A stretch of 64,000 nt of DNA. Origin: Buttiauxella sp049686335 (GTDB lineage Bacteria; Pseudomonadota; Gammaproteobacteria; Enterobacterales; Enterobacteriaceae). The notes beneath the pieces are model-generated. The model saw only the letters and a list, made by a program, of their open reading frames with translations. It ran no database searches and was not told the origin of the DNA. This document shows positions 51,030 through 59,339 of the stretch, piece after piece (the stretch's first letter is position 1; every line of letters begins with the position of its first letter). The position numbers were made by a program, and so were the translations under genes. Where the stretch lies: NCBI RefSeq assembly GCF_049686335.1, contig NZ_JBAVHX010000035.1, forward strand, positions 62,001 through 126,000, read 5' to 3'.

Positions 51030-51921
51030 CCCGTTCTGCCAGCCGTTTGATAAGCTCCACACTGTTTTGTTCTGCACACAACATGTCACCTTCACGGAAG
51101 GCCTGGCGCGTCAGGCCAGTCAATACGCTGCCTGGCGGCATTTCGATAGCCAGACGCACATCGCGTTCGTTGGCGGCAATCATCGCATCACGCCAGCGCA
51201 CGGTGCGCGACATATTCAGCGCTAAATCTTCGGCAATTTTCTCAGGTTGCCAGGCCACGCGAGCGGTACTGCCGCTGAGATAAGTACAGCGTGGTCGCTT
51301 GAGCGTCACATCAGCAAACGCCTGTTGCAGTTTTAGCGCGGGTTCAGCCAGTAATTCGCAGTGCGATGGCACGCTGACCGCCAGTTGTTTGGCTTTCTGC
51401 GCCCCGCATTTCAGCGCACGCTGGGCGACGTTCGCCATCTCTTCGTCGCGCCCGGCAATCACGATTTGCTGCTCGGCGTTAATATTGGCGATATAGGTTC
51501 CGCTGCCTTCCACCAGTTTTTCGACCTGGCTGAGTTGCAAGCCGGTAATCGCCGTCAAACCATAACCTTGCGGATACGCCTGCTCCATTAAATCACCCCG
51601 CAGAGCCACTAAACGCAACGCATCTTCGAAGCTCAGCGCCCCTGCCACTACCGCTGCCGGAAATGCGCCGATGGACAACCCACACACCATATCTGGCTGC
51701 ACGCCATGGCGTTCAAGGTCTTGTGCGGCGGCAACGCCTGCTATCAACAAACACAGCTGAACAGCGCGAGTGTGTTTAAGCGCTTCTGGGGTATCAAGCG
51801 TGTCGGCTTCAGCGCCTAAAACAGCGCGAACTTGCGACATGATGTCGCCATCTTGCGGTAATTTCTGCAACATGCCCGCACGTTGCGTTCCCTGTCCGGG
51901 GAAAGTGAAGAGTATTTTCAT
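51013..51921 (-). CDS. mdcH: Malonyl-CoA:ACP transacylase MdcH
   Basis: A 302-residue FabD-fold transacylase. It has the N-terminal GQG motif (FTFPGQGTQRAG), nucleophile Ser83 in GLSIG and a catalytic His in VPSHCE (about 188). It loads malonyl from malonyl-CoA on the decarboxylase ACP to start the cycle. It is the last gene of the mdc operon, separated from mdcG by 89 bp containing a REP pair. Its 3' end overlaps the mdcR 3' end on the other strand. Confidence 0.92.
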   Translation of the reverse strand: MKILFTFPGQGTQRAGMLQKLPQDGDIMSQVRAVLGAEADTLDTPEALKHTRAVQLCLLIAGVAAAQDLERHGVQPDMVCGLSIGAFPAAVVAGALSFEDALRLVALRGDLMEQAYPQGYGLTAITGLQLSQVEKLVEGSGTYIANINAEQQIVIAGRDEEMANVAQRALKCGAQKAKQLAVSVPSHCELLAEPALKLQQAFADVTLKRPRCTYLSGSTARVAWQPEKIAEDLALNMSRTVRWRDAMIAANERDVRLAIEMPPGSVLTGLTRQAFREGDMLCAEQNSVELIKRLAERVKAQR

Positions 51922-51952
51922 ATGATTGCCAACAATATCCGTCGAATAGGTT

Positions 51953-52030
51953 TTGTAAGGCGGGTAAGCAACGCGTCACCCGCCATAGCTGGCGTAAACG
52001 GTGGATGACGCTATCGCTTATCCACCCGAC
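51953..52030. repeat. REP pair reaching into the mdcG 3' end
   Basis: The units are GGCGGGTAAGCAACGCGTCACCCGCC and GGTGGATGACGCT..CGCTTATCCACCCGACAAAA. The second unit contains the mdcG stop codon (52011-52013) and its last codons. Confidence 0.82.
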
Positions 52031-52637
52031 AAAACATCCACGGGTCGCTGACCAGCTGCGGTCCCTGGTTGGTTTTCAACAAAACGCGCCCATCCCGCAA
52101 CCATTCGGCCAGCGCAAAAGCACCGTGCGGCGTTTCGACCTGGGTATCGGCACGGCATAACAACTGGCCGACGACCTGCTGCCATTGCGCCAGTGCTTCG
52201 CGTTCAATCGGCGAGGTGCTGCGAATCAACAAGTCGAGATCGCTATCAGCGTGCAGCACCGGGACTTCCGTCGCCAGCGCGTAACCGCAGCTTCCGGTAA
52301 TGCCCCAAACCCAGGGCCACTCCCGTAGTGTTAGCTGAATTGCCCCCTGCACAGGCGGCATAGAAACAAATGGGGAGTTAACTAATAAGTCGCGGGAGGC
52401 CAGTTCTTCCGGGCAAACAATGCGTTTAATTTTTGCCGCATTCGCCCACCCAGCCGCCCGCTGGTCGCGGCGCATTCCACGAACACCGACCGGAATGCGC
52501 CCCTCATGAATCACATCACGTCGCACCACCACTGGAAACCGAGGCCGCCACTGGCTTGCGACCCACTCTTCGCTCACATCCTCAAGCGCGTCGCTATCGG
52601 TTAGCCAGAGTAAGTCGTGTGGGCGTGGTGTGTTCAT
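52011..52637 (-). CDS. mdcG: Phosphoribosyl-dephospho-CoA transferase MdcG
   Basis: A 208-residue nucleotidyltransferase-like enzyme that attaches the 2'-(5''-triphosphoribosyl)-3'-dephospho-CoA prosthetic group to MdcC. Motifs are MNTPRPHDLLWLTDSDAL at the start, VPVGVRG-like RIPVGVRGMRR, and the metal-binding HADSDLDLLI. The last residues, CRVDKR, and the stop codon are read from a REP sequence, so the natural C-terminus appears to have been replaced. It starts 3 nt after the mdcF stop. Confidence 0.9.
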   Translation of the reverse strand: MNTPRPHDLLWLTDSDALEDVSEEWVASQWRPRFPVVVRRDVIHEGRIPVGVRGMRRDQRAAGWANAAKIKRIVCPEELASRDLLVNSPFVSMPPVQGAIQLTLREWPWVWGITGSCGYALATEVPVLHADSDLDLLIRSTSPIEREALAQWQQVVGQLLCRADTQVETPHGAFALAEWLRDGRVLLKTNQGPQLVSDPWMFCRVDKR

Positions 52638-52640
52638 GAT

Positions 52641-53600
52641 TTACATTCCTGAAGTCAAAGAGATAAACAGCGGTAACGACAGGATAGAGAGCACGGAGCT
52701 TAGCAGCAAGACGGCTTCTGCATCCGGCGATTGCACACCGAAACGGTTGCCGAACACCACGCCAAAGAAGCCCGCAGATAGCGCAATCATCAGGATCGCA
52801 GTAATCGCAACCGGTCCGCTCAGACCCAACGCCAGCACGATACCCCATGCAATGAACGGTTGAATCAGCAGTTTGGTCACGGTCGCCACGCACACCACGG
52901 TGTTGATTTTCAGCTTACGGGCAGAAAGGATCACACCGGTCAGGAACAGCGCAGCAGCAGTTGCAGACAGACCCAGCGGTTTGATAGATGACAGCAGCAA
53001 GTCAGGCATTCGAATGCCGATCGCGGACAAAATCACACCCAGCAGCGGGCCCCAGACGATAGGTTTTTTCAGTGAACGCCACATCAGAACCGGTAGCATT
53101 GCGAGGGTAGAACCAACAGATTCACCCGCCGCACGCGCTTTTTCACGTTCCAGAATCATCAGGCAGAACGGTGTCATCAACACAGAACCACAGGCGATAG
53201 ATACCGCAACGGAGAGTGAAGTCGCAGAACCTTCGCCCAGAACACTGCCCAGAATTGGCAGGCCAAGAGCCGCATAGTTTGGCAGCGCAACTGTCAGCGT
53301 CAGTACGGCTGCATCCTGCGGTGATTTTTTGAAGACTTTGGTCGCCATGAAATAGATAACGGCGTAGGTAATCCACATCGCCAGTACCAGCACCACACTC
53401 ATCGGTGACTGTTTGACGATACCGGCCCACGGGGTCTGAACCGTTGCGCTAAACAAAGCGGCTGGCAGAGCAAAATCCATTACAAAGATATTGAGCAGAG
53501 AAACATTTTTGTTATCGACCATTTTGGCTTTGCCGGCGAAAAAGCCGAGCAGCATGATGACAAAAATAGGAGCAAGAGCATGAACAATCACGTAAGTCAT
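52641..53600 (-). CDS. mdcF: Malonate transporter MdcF (auxin efflux carrier family)
   Basis: A 319-residue AEC-family membrane protein with about ten hydrophobic segments. The N-terminal VHALAPIFVIMLLGFFAGKA and TVALPNYAALGLPILGSVLG segments are typical. By its position in mdcABCDEFGH and family it is the inner-membrane malonate carrier. It follows mdcE by 132 bp, a larger gap that holds a small hairpin. Confidence 0.9.
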   Translation of the reverse strand: MTYVIVHALAPIFVIMLLGFFAGKAKMVDNKNVSLLNIFVMDFALPAALFSATVQTPWAGIVKQSPMSVVLVLAMWITYAVIYFMATKVFKKSPQDAAVLTLTVALPNYAALGLPILGSVLGEGSATSLSVAVSIACGSVLMTPFCLMILEREKARAAGESVGSTLAMLPVLMWRSLKKPIVWGPLLGVILSAIGIRMPDLLLSSIKPLGLSATAAALFLTGVILSARKLKINTVVCVATVTKLLIQPFIAWGIVLALGLSGPVAITAILMIALSAGFFGVVFGNRFGVQSPDAEAVLLLSSVLSILSLPLFISLTSGM

Positions 53601-53674
53601 AACTTCACCTGTAGTAAAAAAAGAATTCCAGCACCGGTGCGATAGTTATTATTTTCAGGCGGTTAATGGTTATC

Positions 53675-53693
53675 GGGCACTCTAACGGTGCCC
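53675..53693 (-). terminator. Small hairpin in the mdcE-mdcF gap
   Basis: GGGCAC and GTGCCC form a 6-bp stem with a 7-nt loop within the 132-bp intercistronic gap. There is no T-run, so an RNA-processing or partial attenuation role is more likely than full termination. Confidence 0.4.
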
Positions 53694-53732
53694 ATTATTA
53701 CCGTCTGGCAGGTCTGTCTTTTTAAACAATCG

Positions 53733-54533
53733 TTACCAGGCTGCGCGCATACGCTCGCGAACCAGAGCAGAGCTTTGGCGATTTTCCGCATTCAGCCTGT
53801 TTTTCAAGGTGTTATCCGTGCGAGCTTCGCGGACTGCGGTCACCAGCGCTGCGTTAACTTTTTCCAGATCGGCACTTTGTGGTGCTTCAGGTTCCGCGAT
53901 ATCCAGCAGCGCGGATAACAGGCCGAGGGTTTCGTAGTTGCTGATGTCGTACGCCATCGGCGGGATGGTCGCCGCCAGTTTTTCCAGCGCTTCCACGGTA
54001 CGCAGCGTGATGCGTGCCGCGGACTCTTTACCCATCGCGTGAATCATTACGCCTGCGTCATTGAAAGCAATCAGGCGGTTTGCCTGGTAGCCGTGGGCAA
54101 GAAACGCACCGGACATCGCTTTACCCACAATCAGGCCAACGACCGGATGGCCCGCCAGACGCGCATTGGCGTAAGCTGCAGCGGCGCCCGCCAGTGCCTG
54201 GTGGATACCAAACGCTTCTTCGCGGCGGCCATAAGCCTGACTCGGGACGTCGATAACCGCCACAATGGCGCGTTTTTCCTGTTTATCAGCATCTTCAGCA
54301 ATGGTTTCGCTGACGACTTTCGCCAGCGTCCAGCCTTCGAGCAGACCGACTTCACCGCCTTTAGCACGCGGGTAATGGTTGTTTTCATCTGGCACCACCG
54401 CGATAAAGCGTGCGGCTTTGTCATCAACAGTGCCGTCAGCAACTTGTACTGAAGCACACAGGCCAGCCATGCGTGGCGCGTTAGCGGTAAGTTTGTCCAA
54501 CCAAATGGCGGCGCGGTTCAGTTTCTGGCTCAT
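53733..54533 (-). CDS. mdcE: Malonate decarboxylase gamma subunit MdcE
   Basis: A 266-residue carboxyltransferase/decarboxylase subunit of the crotonase-like fold, with AIVAVIDVPSQAYGRREEAF and HPVVGLIVGKAMSGAFLAHG motifs. With MdcD it decarboxylates malonyl-S-ACP to acetyl-S-ACP. It overlaps the mdcD stop by 4 nt (ATGA). Confidence 0.93.
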   Translation of the reverse strand: MSQKLNRAAIWLDKLTANAPRMAGLCASVQVADGTVDDKAARFIAVVPDENNHYPRAKGGEVGLLEGWTLAKVVSETIAEDADKQEKRAIVAVIDVPSQAYGRREEAFGIHQALAGAAAAYANARLAGHPVVGLIVGKAMSGAFLAHGYQANRLIAFNDAGVMIHAMGKESAARITLRTVEALEKLAATIPPMAYDISNYETLGLLSALLDIAEPEAPQSADLEKVNAALVTAVREARTDNTLKNRLNAENRQSSALVRERMRAAW

Positions 54534-55363
54534 GCGCGTTTCTCCCCAAAAAGCTGTTTAATCTGTTCGGCGTCAGCTTGTTTACTGGTGTCGAAATTGC
54601 TCAGACGTTCGAGATACCAGGCATAGTTATCGGTGCGATGTTGTGCTGGAACACCTTTCGCAATCGCATCGTTAACCGCTTGTTTGACGGCATTGACGCC
54701 ATCACCCACCAGCGCGTCCACCAGGCCGCTTTGGTAGCGAACTTCGCCACCGGTCATGCTCCAGATAAACGGACGGTTACGAGAGTCATATTCGTCGATG
54801 CCCGCTTCCTGCTCGATAACCTGCGGGCCATTCAGACCGAGGCGTGCTTCACGAGTCACAATTAAGTGGCTGCACAATGCTGCTGCGATAGACATCCCAC
54901 CGAAACAACCCACGGTGCCAGCTACCACGCCGATAACCGGCGTATAACGGCGCAGATCCACGATGGCGGCGTGAATATCAGCAATCGCTGCCAGGCCGAG
55001 GTTTGCTTCCTGTAAGCGAACGCCGCCGGTTTCGAGGCATAAAACCGCCTGCGTTGGGATGCCGTTGCGGTTATCTTCTGCTGCCAGTTCAAGCGCTGCG
55101 GCCATTTTCGCACCGGAAACTTCGCCCATGCTGCCGCCCTGGAAAGCACCTTCAATCGCGATCACCACCGCCGGGTCGCCATTAATGGTGCCTTTGGCAA
55201 CAATCATGCCGTCGTCAGACTGCACAACGATGCCCTGCGCTTCCAGCCACGGTGAAACAATGCCTTCGAACGGATCGAGTAGTTCGCGGAAGCTGCCGTC
55301 ATCCAGCAGCAGGCGAGCACGTTCACGCGCTTTGAGTTCGATAAAGCTGCTGTCGTTACGCAT
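54530..55363 (-). CDS. mdcD: Malonate decarboxylase beta subunit MdcD
   Basis: A 277-residue carboxyltransferase-like subunit with FQGGSMGEVSGAKMAAALEL, LCLETGGVRLQEANLGLAAI and VGCFGGMSIAAALCSHLIVT segments, typical of the biotin-independent malonate decarboxylase. It forms the decarboxylase module with MdcE. It overlaps mdcC by 8 nt and mdcE by 4 nt, indicating translational coupling. Confidence 0.93.
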   Translation of the reverse strand: MRNDSSFIELKARERARLLLDDGSFRELLDPFEGIVSPWLEAQGIVVQSDDGMIVAKGTINGDPAVVIAIEGAFQGGSMGEVSGAKMAAALELAAEDNRNGIPTQAVLCLETGGVRLQEANLGLAAIADIHAAIVDLRRYTPVIGVVAGTVGCFGGMSIAAALCSHLIVTREARLGLNGPQVIEQEAGIDEYDSRNRPFIWSMTGGEVRYQSGLVDALVGDGVNAVKQAVNDAIAKGVPAQHRTDNYAWYLERLSNFDTSKQADAEQIKQLFGEKRA

Positions 55364-55655
55364 GGCTCACCTCTTCAAAAACTTGTTCGATACGAATGCG
55401 CGCCACGCCTGGCGTTGCGCCAAAATCGTGGATTTGCATCTGCCCGGCGGGAATGCTGCTCAATGCGCCAAGACGCTCAAACAGTGCCTGCCAGCGTTGC
55501 TCGCTGTTATCAACAGACGTAGTGATGGCGATAGTCAGGGTGTCGCCCTGAGTCGCGGTAAACAGAACTTCCATATCACCGGAGCCAACTACACCCGCCA
55601 GCGCTTTGCCGCTAACGGTGCGAGTTGCCGGAAATGACAACGTAATGTGTTCCAT
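55356..55655 (-). CDS. mdcC: Malonate decarboxylase acyl carrier protein MdcC
   Basis: A 99-residue delta subunit. The prosthetic-group attachment residue is Ser25 in GVVGSGDMEV, the position known for Klebsiella MdcC. It carries acetyl and malonyl groups on the triphosphoribosyl-dephospho-CoA arm supplied by MdcB and MdcG. It starts 9 nt after the mdcB stop. Confidence 0.93.
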   Translation of the reverse strand: MEHITLSFPATRTVSGKALAGVVGSGDMEVLFTATQGDTLTIAITTSVDNSEQRWQALFERLGALSSIPAGQMQIHDFGATPGVARIRIEQVFEEVSHA

Positions 55656-55664
55656 AACACCCTC

Positions 55665-56549
55665 TTAGAAGTGTGAATGTTGCGGTAATGGGGTAACGCG
55701 TGCGTCATCGCAGGCGATGCGGTCAATCAGCAAGGTGGCGGCCAGCAAATCTGCGGCTCCGCCCGGAGACGCATTCAGTGTGAGCATCTCTTTATCGAGC
55801 CAGGCCAGCGCCGCACGGCCTTCAACCGTCGCCGTCCCGCCTGCCACCAGCACGCTACGCGCTCCGCTTTGCATGGCTTCAAGCCCTTCAAGTCCGGCTC
55901 GCGACAGCACGCAGGTATCACTTAGCGACGTCATGATGGCCATCAGCGCATCAAGACGTGCCTGCTGTTCCGTGGCACCATGCTGGCGGCTGCGGCGCAA
56001 TTGCGGCAATGCCAGATTCATGATGTGCGGGAAGCCAAGCTGGGCTTCTTCACGAGCGCCGGGAACGCGATAACGCCGCGTCGCGAGTAACCCTTTACTG
56101 AAAACTTTTGGTGCGCAGCTGTCCGGCAGGCTGGCAAGTTTTGCGGCACTTGCCGCAATCTCTGAACTACTACCTTCGCAGCCGTGCATTGCCGCCGCAG
56201 CGACCAGCAAACCCAGTGCCCAGATAGCGCCCCGGTGAGTATTCACTCCGCCTGTAGCTGCCATCATCTGCGCCTCGCCTTCACGACCTAAACGGCCGAC
56301 GAGTTGGCGCAGAGCGATATCTGCCGGGCGCTGCCAGCTTTGTGATGCAAGCGCATGAAACGTTGGGGAAAGGCTATGCGCTGAGCGCTCCATCAAGTCC
56401 AAAGTCAGGTCGTGATGTGCGCCACTTCCCCGGCTGTCCACCAGACCGGGTTTCGGGCTTAAGCGTGCTTCTTCGATCAAGCTTTGGGTGGCAACCCTTG
56501 CAAGCCATTGCGCGCTGCCCTCTCCATCGATCTGTGGCTGTAGTTTCAT
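55665..56549 (-). CDS. mdcB: Triphosphoribosyl-dephospho-CoA synthase MdcB
   Basis: A 294-residue CitG-family enzyme. LIEEARLSPKPGLVDSRGSG and GGVNTHRGAIWALGLLVAAA are the family motifs; SPGGAADLLAATLLID is near the C-terminus. It makes the MdcC prosthetic-group precursor from ATP and dephospho-CoA. Its ATG overlaps the mdcA stop by one base (TAATG). Confidence 0.93.
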   Translation of the reverse strand: MKLQPQIDGEGSAQWLARVATQSLIEEARLSPKPGLVDSRGSGAHHDLTLDLMERSAHSLSPTFHALASQSWQRPADIALRQLVGRLGREGEAQMMAATGGVNTHRGAIWALGLLVAAAAMHGCEGSSSEIAASAAKLASLPDSCAPKVFSKGLLATRRYRVPGAREEAQLGFPHIMNLALPQLRRSRQHGATEQQARLDALMAIMTSLSDTCVLSRAGLEGLEAMQSGARSVLVAGGTATVEGRAALAWLDKEMLTLNASPGGAADLLAATLLIDRIACDDARVTPLPQHSHF

Positions 56550-58204
56550 TACCAGCTCCGGAATTTCGCAGGTGGGTTATAAAGACCGCCAGACCACTCG
56601 ACTAAATCCGCCACGCTGCTGGCTGCCAGCAGAGAACGGGTAGCATCAGTACGGCGAATACCCATATCTTCCGGGAAGACCACTTTGCCACTCTGGCGTA
56701 ATGCCGCCACGCGTTTTGCGTCAACGCCCAGGCCAATGTCAGTGATACCGGCAACGGAAGCCACCATCGCGCGGCGTTCTTCCATGCTTTCAGCACGATA
56801 CAGATACGCGATGCCTTCTTCGGTCAGCACGTGGGTGACGTCATCGCCGTAGATCATGACCGGAGCCAGTGGCATACCGGAGGATTTTGCGACTTCAACC
56901 GCATCGAGTTTTTCCACGAATGTCGGCTTAACGCCTGCCTGGAAGGTTTCAACCATCTGCACGACGAGCTTGCGGCCACGCTGCATCAGGTCTGGCTGAG
57001 CCTGCATCGCAAGCCATGCGGCGGTGGCATGACGGCGACCATGTGGATCGTGGCCCATATTGGGTGCGCCACCGAAACCGGACAAGCGACCGCGCGTCAC
57101 CGTTGATGAGTTGGCATCGCCATCAACCTGCAACGTGGAACCGATGAACATATCCACCGCGTACTGGCCTGCTAACTGGCAGAACGCACGGTTGGAACGC
57201 ATCGAGCCGTCGGCACCGGTGAAAAACACATCCGGGCGAGCACGAACGTACTCTTCCATCCCCAGTTCGCCACCGAAGCAATGCACGGTTTCAACCCAGC
57301 CGCTTTCAATAGCAGGGATAAGCGTTGGATGCGGGTTCAACGTCCAGTGTTTACAGATTTTGCCTTTCAGACCGAGTTGCTCGCCGTAGGTTGGCAGCAA
57401 CAGTTCGATGGCGGCGGTGTTAAAGCCGATGCCATGGTTAAGCGATTGCACGTTGTGCTCGGCGTAGATGCCTTTAATCGCCATCATCGCCATCAGGATG
57501 TGTTCTTGCTTAATCAGACGCGGGTCGCGGGTAAACAGTGGTTCGATAAAGAACGGTTTGTCCGCCACCACTACGTAATCAATCCACGAGCCAGGAATAT
57601 CCACACGCGGCAGGTCGCATTCGTCGTCCACCAGTTCGTTAACCTGGGCGATAACAATGCCATCGTGGAAGGCAGCGGCTTCAACTAACGCTGGCGTATC
57701 TTCGGTGCTGGCACCGGTATACAAGTTGCCTTTGCGGTCAGCTTTAAAGCCGGCAATCAGCGCCACATTCGGGGCGAGATCCACATACAAACGAGAATAG
57801 AGTTCGATATAAGTATGGATTGCGCCAATCTCTAACTGACCGTCTTCAAGCAGCTGGGAAATGCGCAGGCTTTGGGTGCCAGAGAAGGAGAAATCGAGCT
57901 TACGGGCAATACCTTTTTCAAAAATATCAAGGTGTTCGCTGCGCCCGACGCTCGGCATAATCATATGCAGGTTATGAACTTTAGATGGGTTGACTTCGGC
58001 TAACATGCGGGAAAGGAAATCCGCCTGTTTTTGGTTGTTCCCTTCAAGCACCACACGATCGCCAGGAGCGATCAGTTTTTCCAGCATATCCACAAGGCCT
58101 TCGGTTGGAAGTACCTTGCCTTGCACGTTCGTGGAAGCCATACGACGCTGTTTCTCGGTGCGGCGTGTGTTCCAGACTCGTGCTGGGTTTTGCCCGGACA
58201 ACAT
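56549..58204 (-). CDS. mdcA: Malonate decarboxylase alpha subunit MdcA
   Basis: A 551-residue CoA-transferase-like subunit, acetyl-S-ACP:malonate ACP transferase, which exchanges malonate for acetate on MdcC. Conserved stretches include VLEGNNQKQADFLSRMLAEV, SLNHGIGFNTAAIELLLPTY and RGRLSGFGGAPNMGHDPHGR. AGGAGG precedes the ATG. It is the first gene of mdcABCDEFGH; its upstream region is interrupted by an ERIC element 38 bp before the start. Confidence 0.95.
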   Translation of the reverse strand: MLSGQNPARVWNTRRTEKQRRMASTNVQGKVLPTEGLVDMLEKLIAPGDRVVLEGNNQKQADFLSRMLAEVNPSKVHNLHMIMPSVGRSEHLDIFEKGIARKLDFSFSGTQSLRISQLLEDGQLEIGAIHTYIELYSRLYVDLAPNVALIAGFKADRKGNLYTGASTEDTPALVEAAAFHDGIVIAQVNELVDDECDLPRVDIPGSWIDYVVVADKPFFIEPLFTRDPRLIKQEHILMAMMAIKGIYAEHNVQSLNHGIGFNTAAIELLLPTYGEQLGLKGKICKHWTLNPHPTLIPAIESGWVETVHCFGGELGMEEYVRARPDVFFTGADGSMRSNRAFCQLAGQYAVDMFIGSTLQVDGDANSSTVTRGRLSGFGGAPNMGHDPHGRRHATAAWLAMQAQPDLMQRGRKLVVQMVETFQAGVKPTFVEKLDAVEVAKSSGMPLAPVMIYGDDVTHVLTEEGIAYLYRAESMEERRAMVASVAGITDIGLGVDAKRVAALRQSGKVVFPEDMGIRRTDATRSLLAASSVADLVEWSGGLYNPPAKFRSW

Positions 58205-58242
58205 ATTTAACCTCCTGATTCAAAGAATCATTTTGATTTGCA

Positions 58243-58365
58243 TACTCATCAGATTTTGAGGTGCAGGAAGGCAGCAAACGAGCAAATCCCAATGCGCTTA
58301 CTTAAGTAAGCAATTTAGGTGAGCGAGTGAAGCTAACGCGCCTGCAACGTGAAAGATGATGAGTA
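58243..58365. repeat. ERIC element upstream of mdcA
   Basis: A 123-bp ERIC palindrome beginning TACTCATCAGATTTTGAGGT. It has a diverged core GCGCTTACTTAAGTAAGCAA and GGTGAGCGAGTGAAGC and ends GAAAGATGATGAGTA. It lies between the mdcA ribosome-binding site and any promoter further upstream. Confidence 0.88.
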
Positions 58366-58624
58366 GAGTTTGGTTAAATTGTGCGCCTCAGAGGTCTGAC
58401 CATCAATTAAGCTCAGAGATTAATCATTAGCCTTAGAGTAATAATGGATATTCAGTTTTGTGACGAAGGTAGAAGGCGTGAAGGGGAATTATTGGCTAGT
58501 GCACCAACAAAAATCATGATTACGAGACATGTCGCAAGATGAAGTGATGGCGGTTGGGCGATTAGGGGAAGTTTGTAAAATGGGCAAAGTGGCAGTGTTG
58601 GGATCCCACACACAAAGCTCAATA
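58366..58624. other. Intergenic stretch upstream of the mdc ERIC and TA pair
   Basis: No supported gene was found. It should include the mdc promoter on the minus strand; CAGAGGTCTGACC at 58388-58400 is a short imperfect inverted repeat that could be a regulator site. Nothing else is seen. Confidence 0.35.
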
Positions 58625-58640
58625 TTAGCTCTTGAGCTAA
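58625..58640 (+). promoter_or_regulatory. Inverted-repeat operator of the HigBA-like pair
   Basis: TTAGCTC-TT-GAGCTAA, with a further partial copy TTAGCTTTTA just downstream, lies about 40 bp before the toxin gene. It is a typical autoregulatory site for an XRE antitoxin. Confidence 0.65.
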
Positions 58641-58680
58641 CTTAGCTTTTATACTAACTTACAGTTCATGGAGAAGCCGT

Positions 58681-59001
58681 ATGTTCACTGTGATTATTCA
58701 CACTGAGGCGGAAAAGGAATTGAAAGCGTTGCCCACTCCTGTCCAGGCCAAAATGACCAGACTGTTAAAGAAACTTGAAATTAGCCCCAGGTTACTCCGA
58801 GAGCCAGATAGCAAGTATTTAGGCGATGGATTATTCGAGATTCGAACAATGGGGACTGACATTGCCCGAGGACTTTGGGTTTATCAAACAGGGGAACGCA
58901 TTTTTCTGTTGCGCATCTTCATCAAAAAGTCGCAAAAAACACCATCCGGTGAACTTAATCTTGCCTTCTATCGACTGGAGGAAATGAAGAATGAAACATA
59001 A
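58681..59001 (+). CDS. HigB-like toxin (phage Gp49/RelE superfamily)
   Basis: A 106-residue protein of the Gp49-like/RelE-fold family: HTEAEKELKALPTPVQAKMT, DGLFEIRTMGTDIARGLWVY (core strands with conserved Glu-Ile-Arg) and FLLRIFIKKSQKTPSGELNL. These are ribosome-dependent mRNA interferases in known cases. The toxin gene comes first and overlaps the antitoxin gene by 11 nt, the HigBA order. Target not proven here. Confidence 0.85.
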   Translation: MFTVIIHTEAEKELKALPTPVQAKMTRLLKKLEISPRLLREPDSKYLGDGLFEIRTMGTDIARGLWVYQTGERIFLLRIFIKKSQKTPSGELNLAFYRLEEMKNET

Positions 59002-59269
59002 AACGCTTGAGCAGGTTCATACCAACCTGATGAAGGATCCTGAATACCGTGCAGCCTATGAAAGCGAAGAGGCGCTGGAAAGCCTTCAGGCAACATTGCA
59101 AAACTGGAGGATTGAAGCGGGCCTTACTTCTGCACAAGTTGCTGAGCGAATGGGAATAAAACCCCCAACGGTTTCGCGCATGGAAAAAAATGCCACTAAG
59201 ATGAGCTATGAAACATTAATGCGTTATGCCCGCGCATGCGGAGTTAATTTTAAACTCCAGCAAATCTGA
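58991..59269 (+). CDS. HigA-like XRE antitoxin
   Basis: A 92-residue protein with an XRE helix-turn-helix at about 37-70 (RIEAGLTSAQVAERMGIKPP, then TVSRMEKNATKMS). The N-terminal helical segment (LMKDPEYRAAYESEEALESL) is a typical antitoxin toxin-binding region. It should neutralise the upstream toxin and repress the promoter. A terminator follows at 59296. Confidence 0.87.
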   Translation: MKHKTLEQVHTNLMKDPEYRAAYESEEALESLQATLQNWRIEAGLTSAQVAERMGIKPPTVSRMEKNATKMSYETLMRYARACGVNFKLQQI

Positions 59270-59295
59270 AAATCTTGACGGGTGGACTTAAACAT

Positions 59296-59326
59296 CCCCT
59301 CTTCCCATCATCAGAAAGAGGGGTTT
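59296..59326. terminator. Terminator after the TA pair
   Basis: CCCCTCTT pairs with AAGAGGGG across a 12-nt loop and is followed by TTTAACG. It lies between the antitoxin gene and the convergent periplasmic-protein gene and could serve both. Confidence 0.7.
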
Positions 59327-59339
59327 AACGCGTCGGCTA

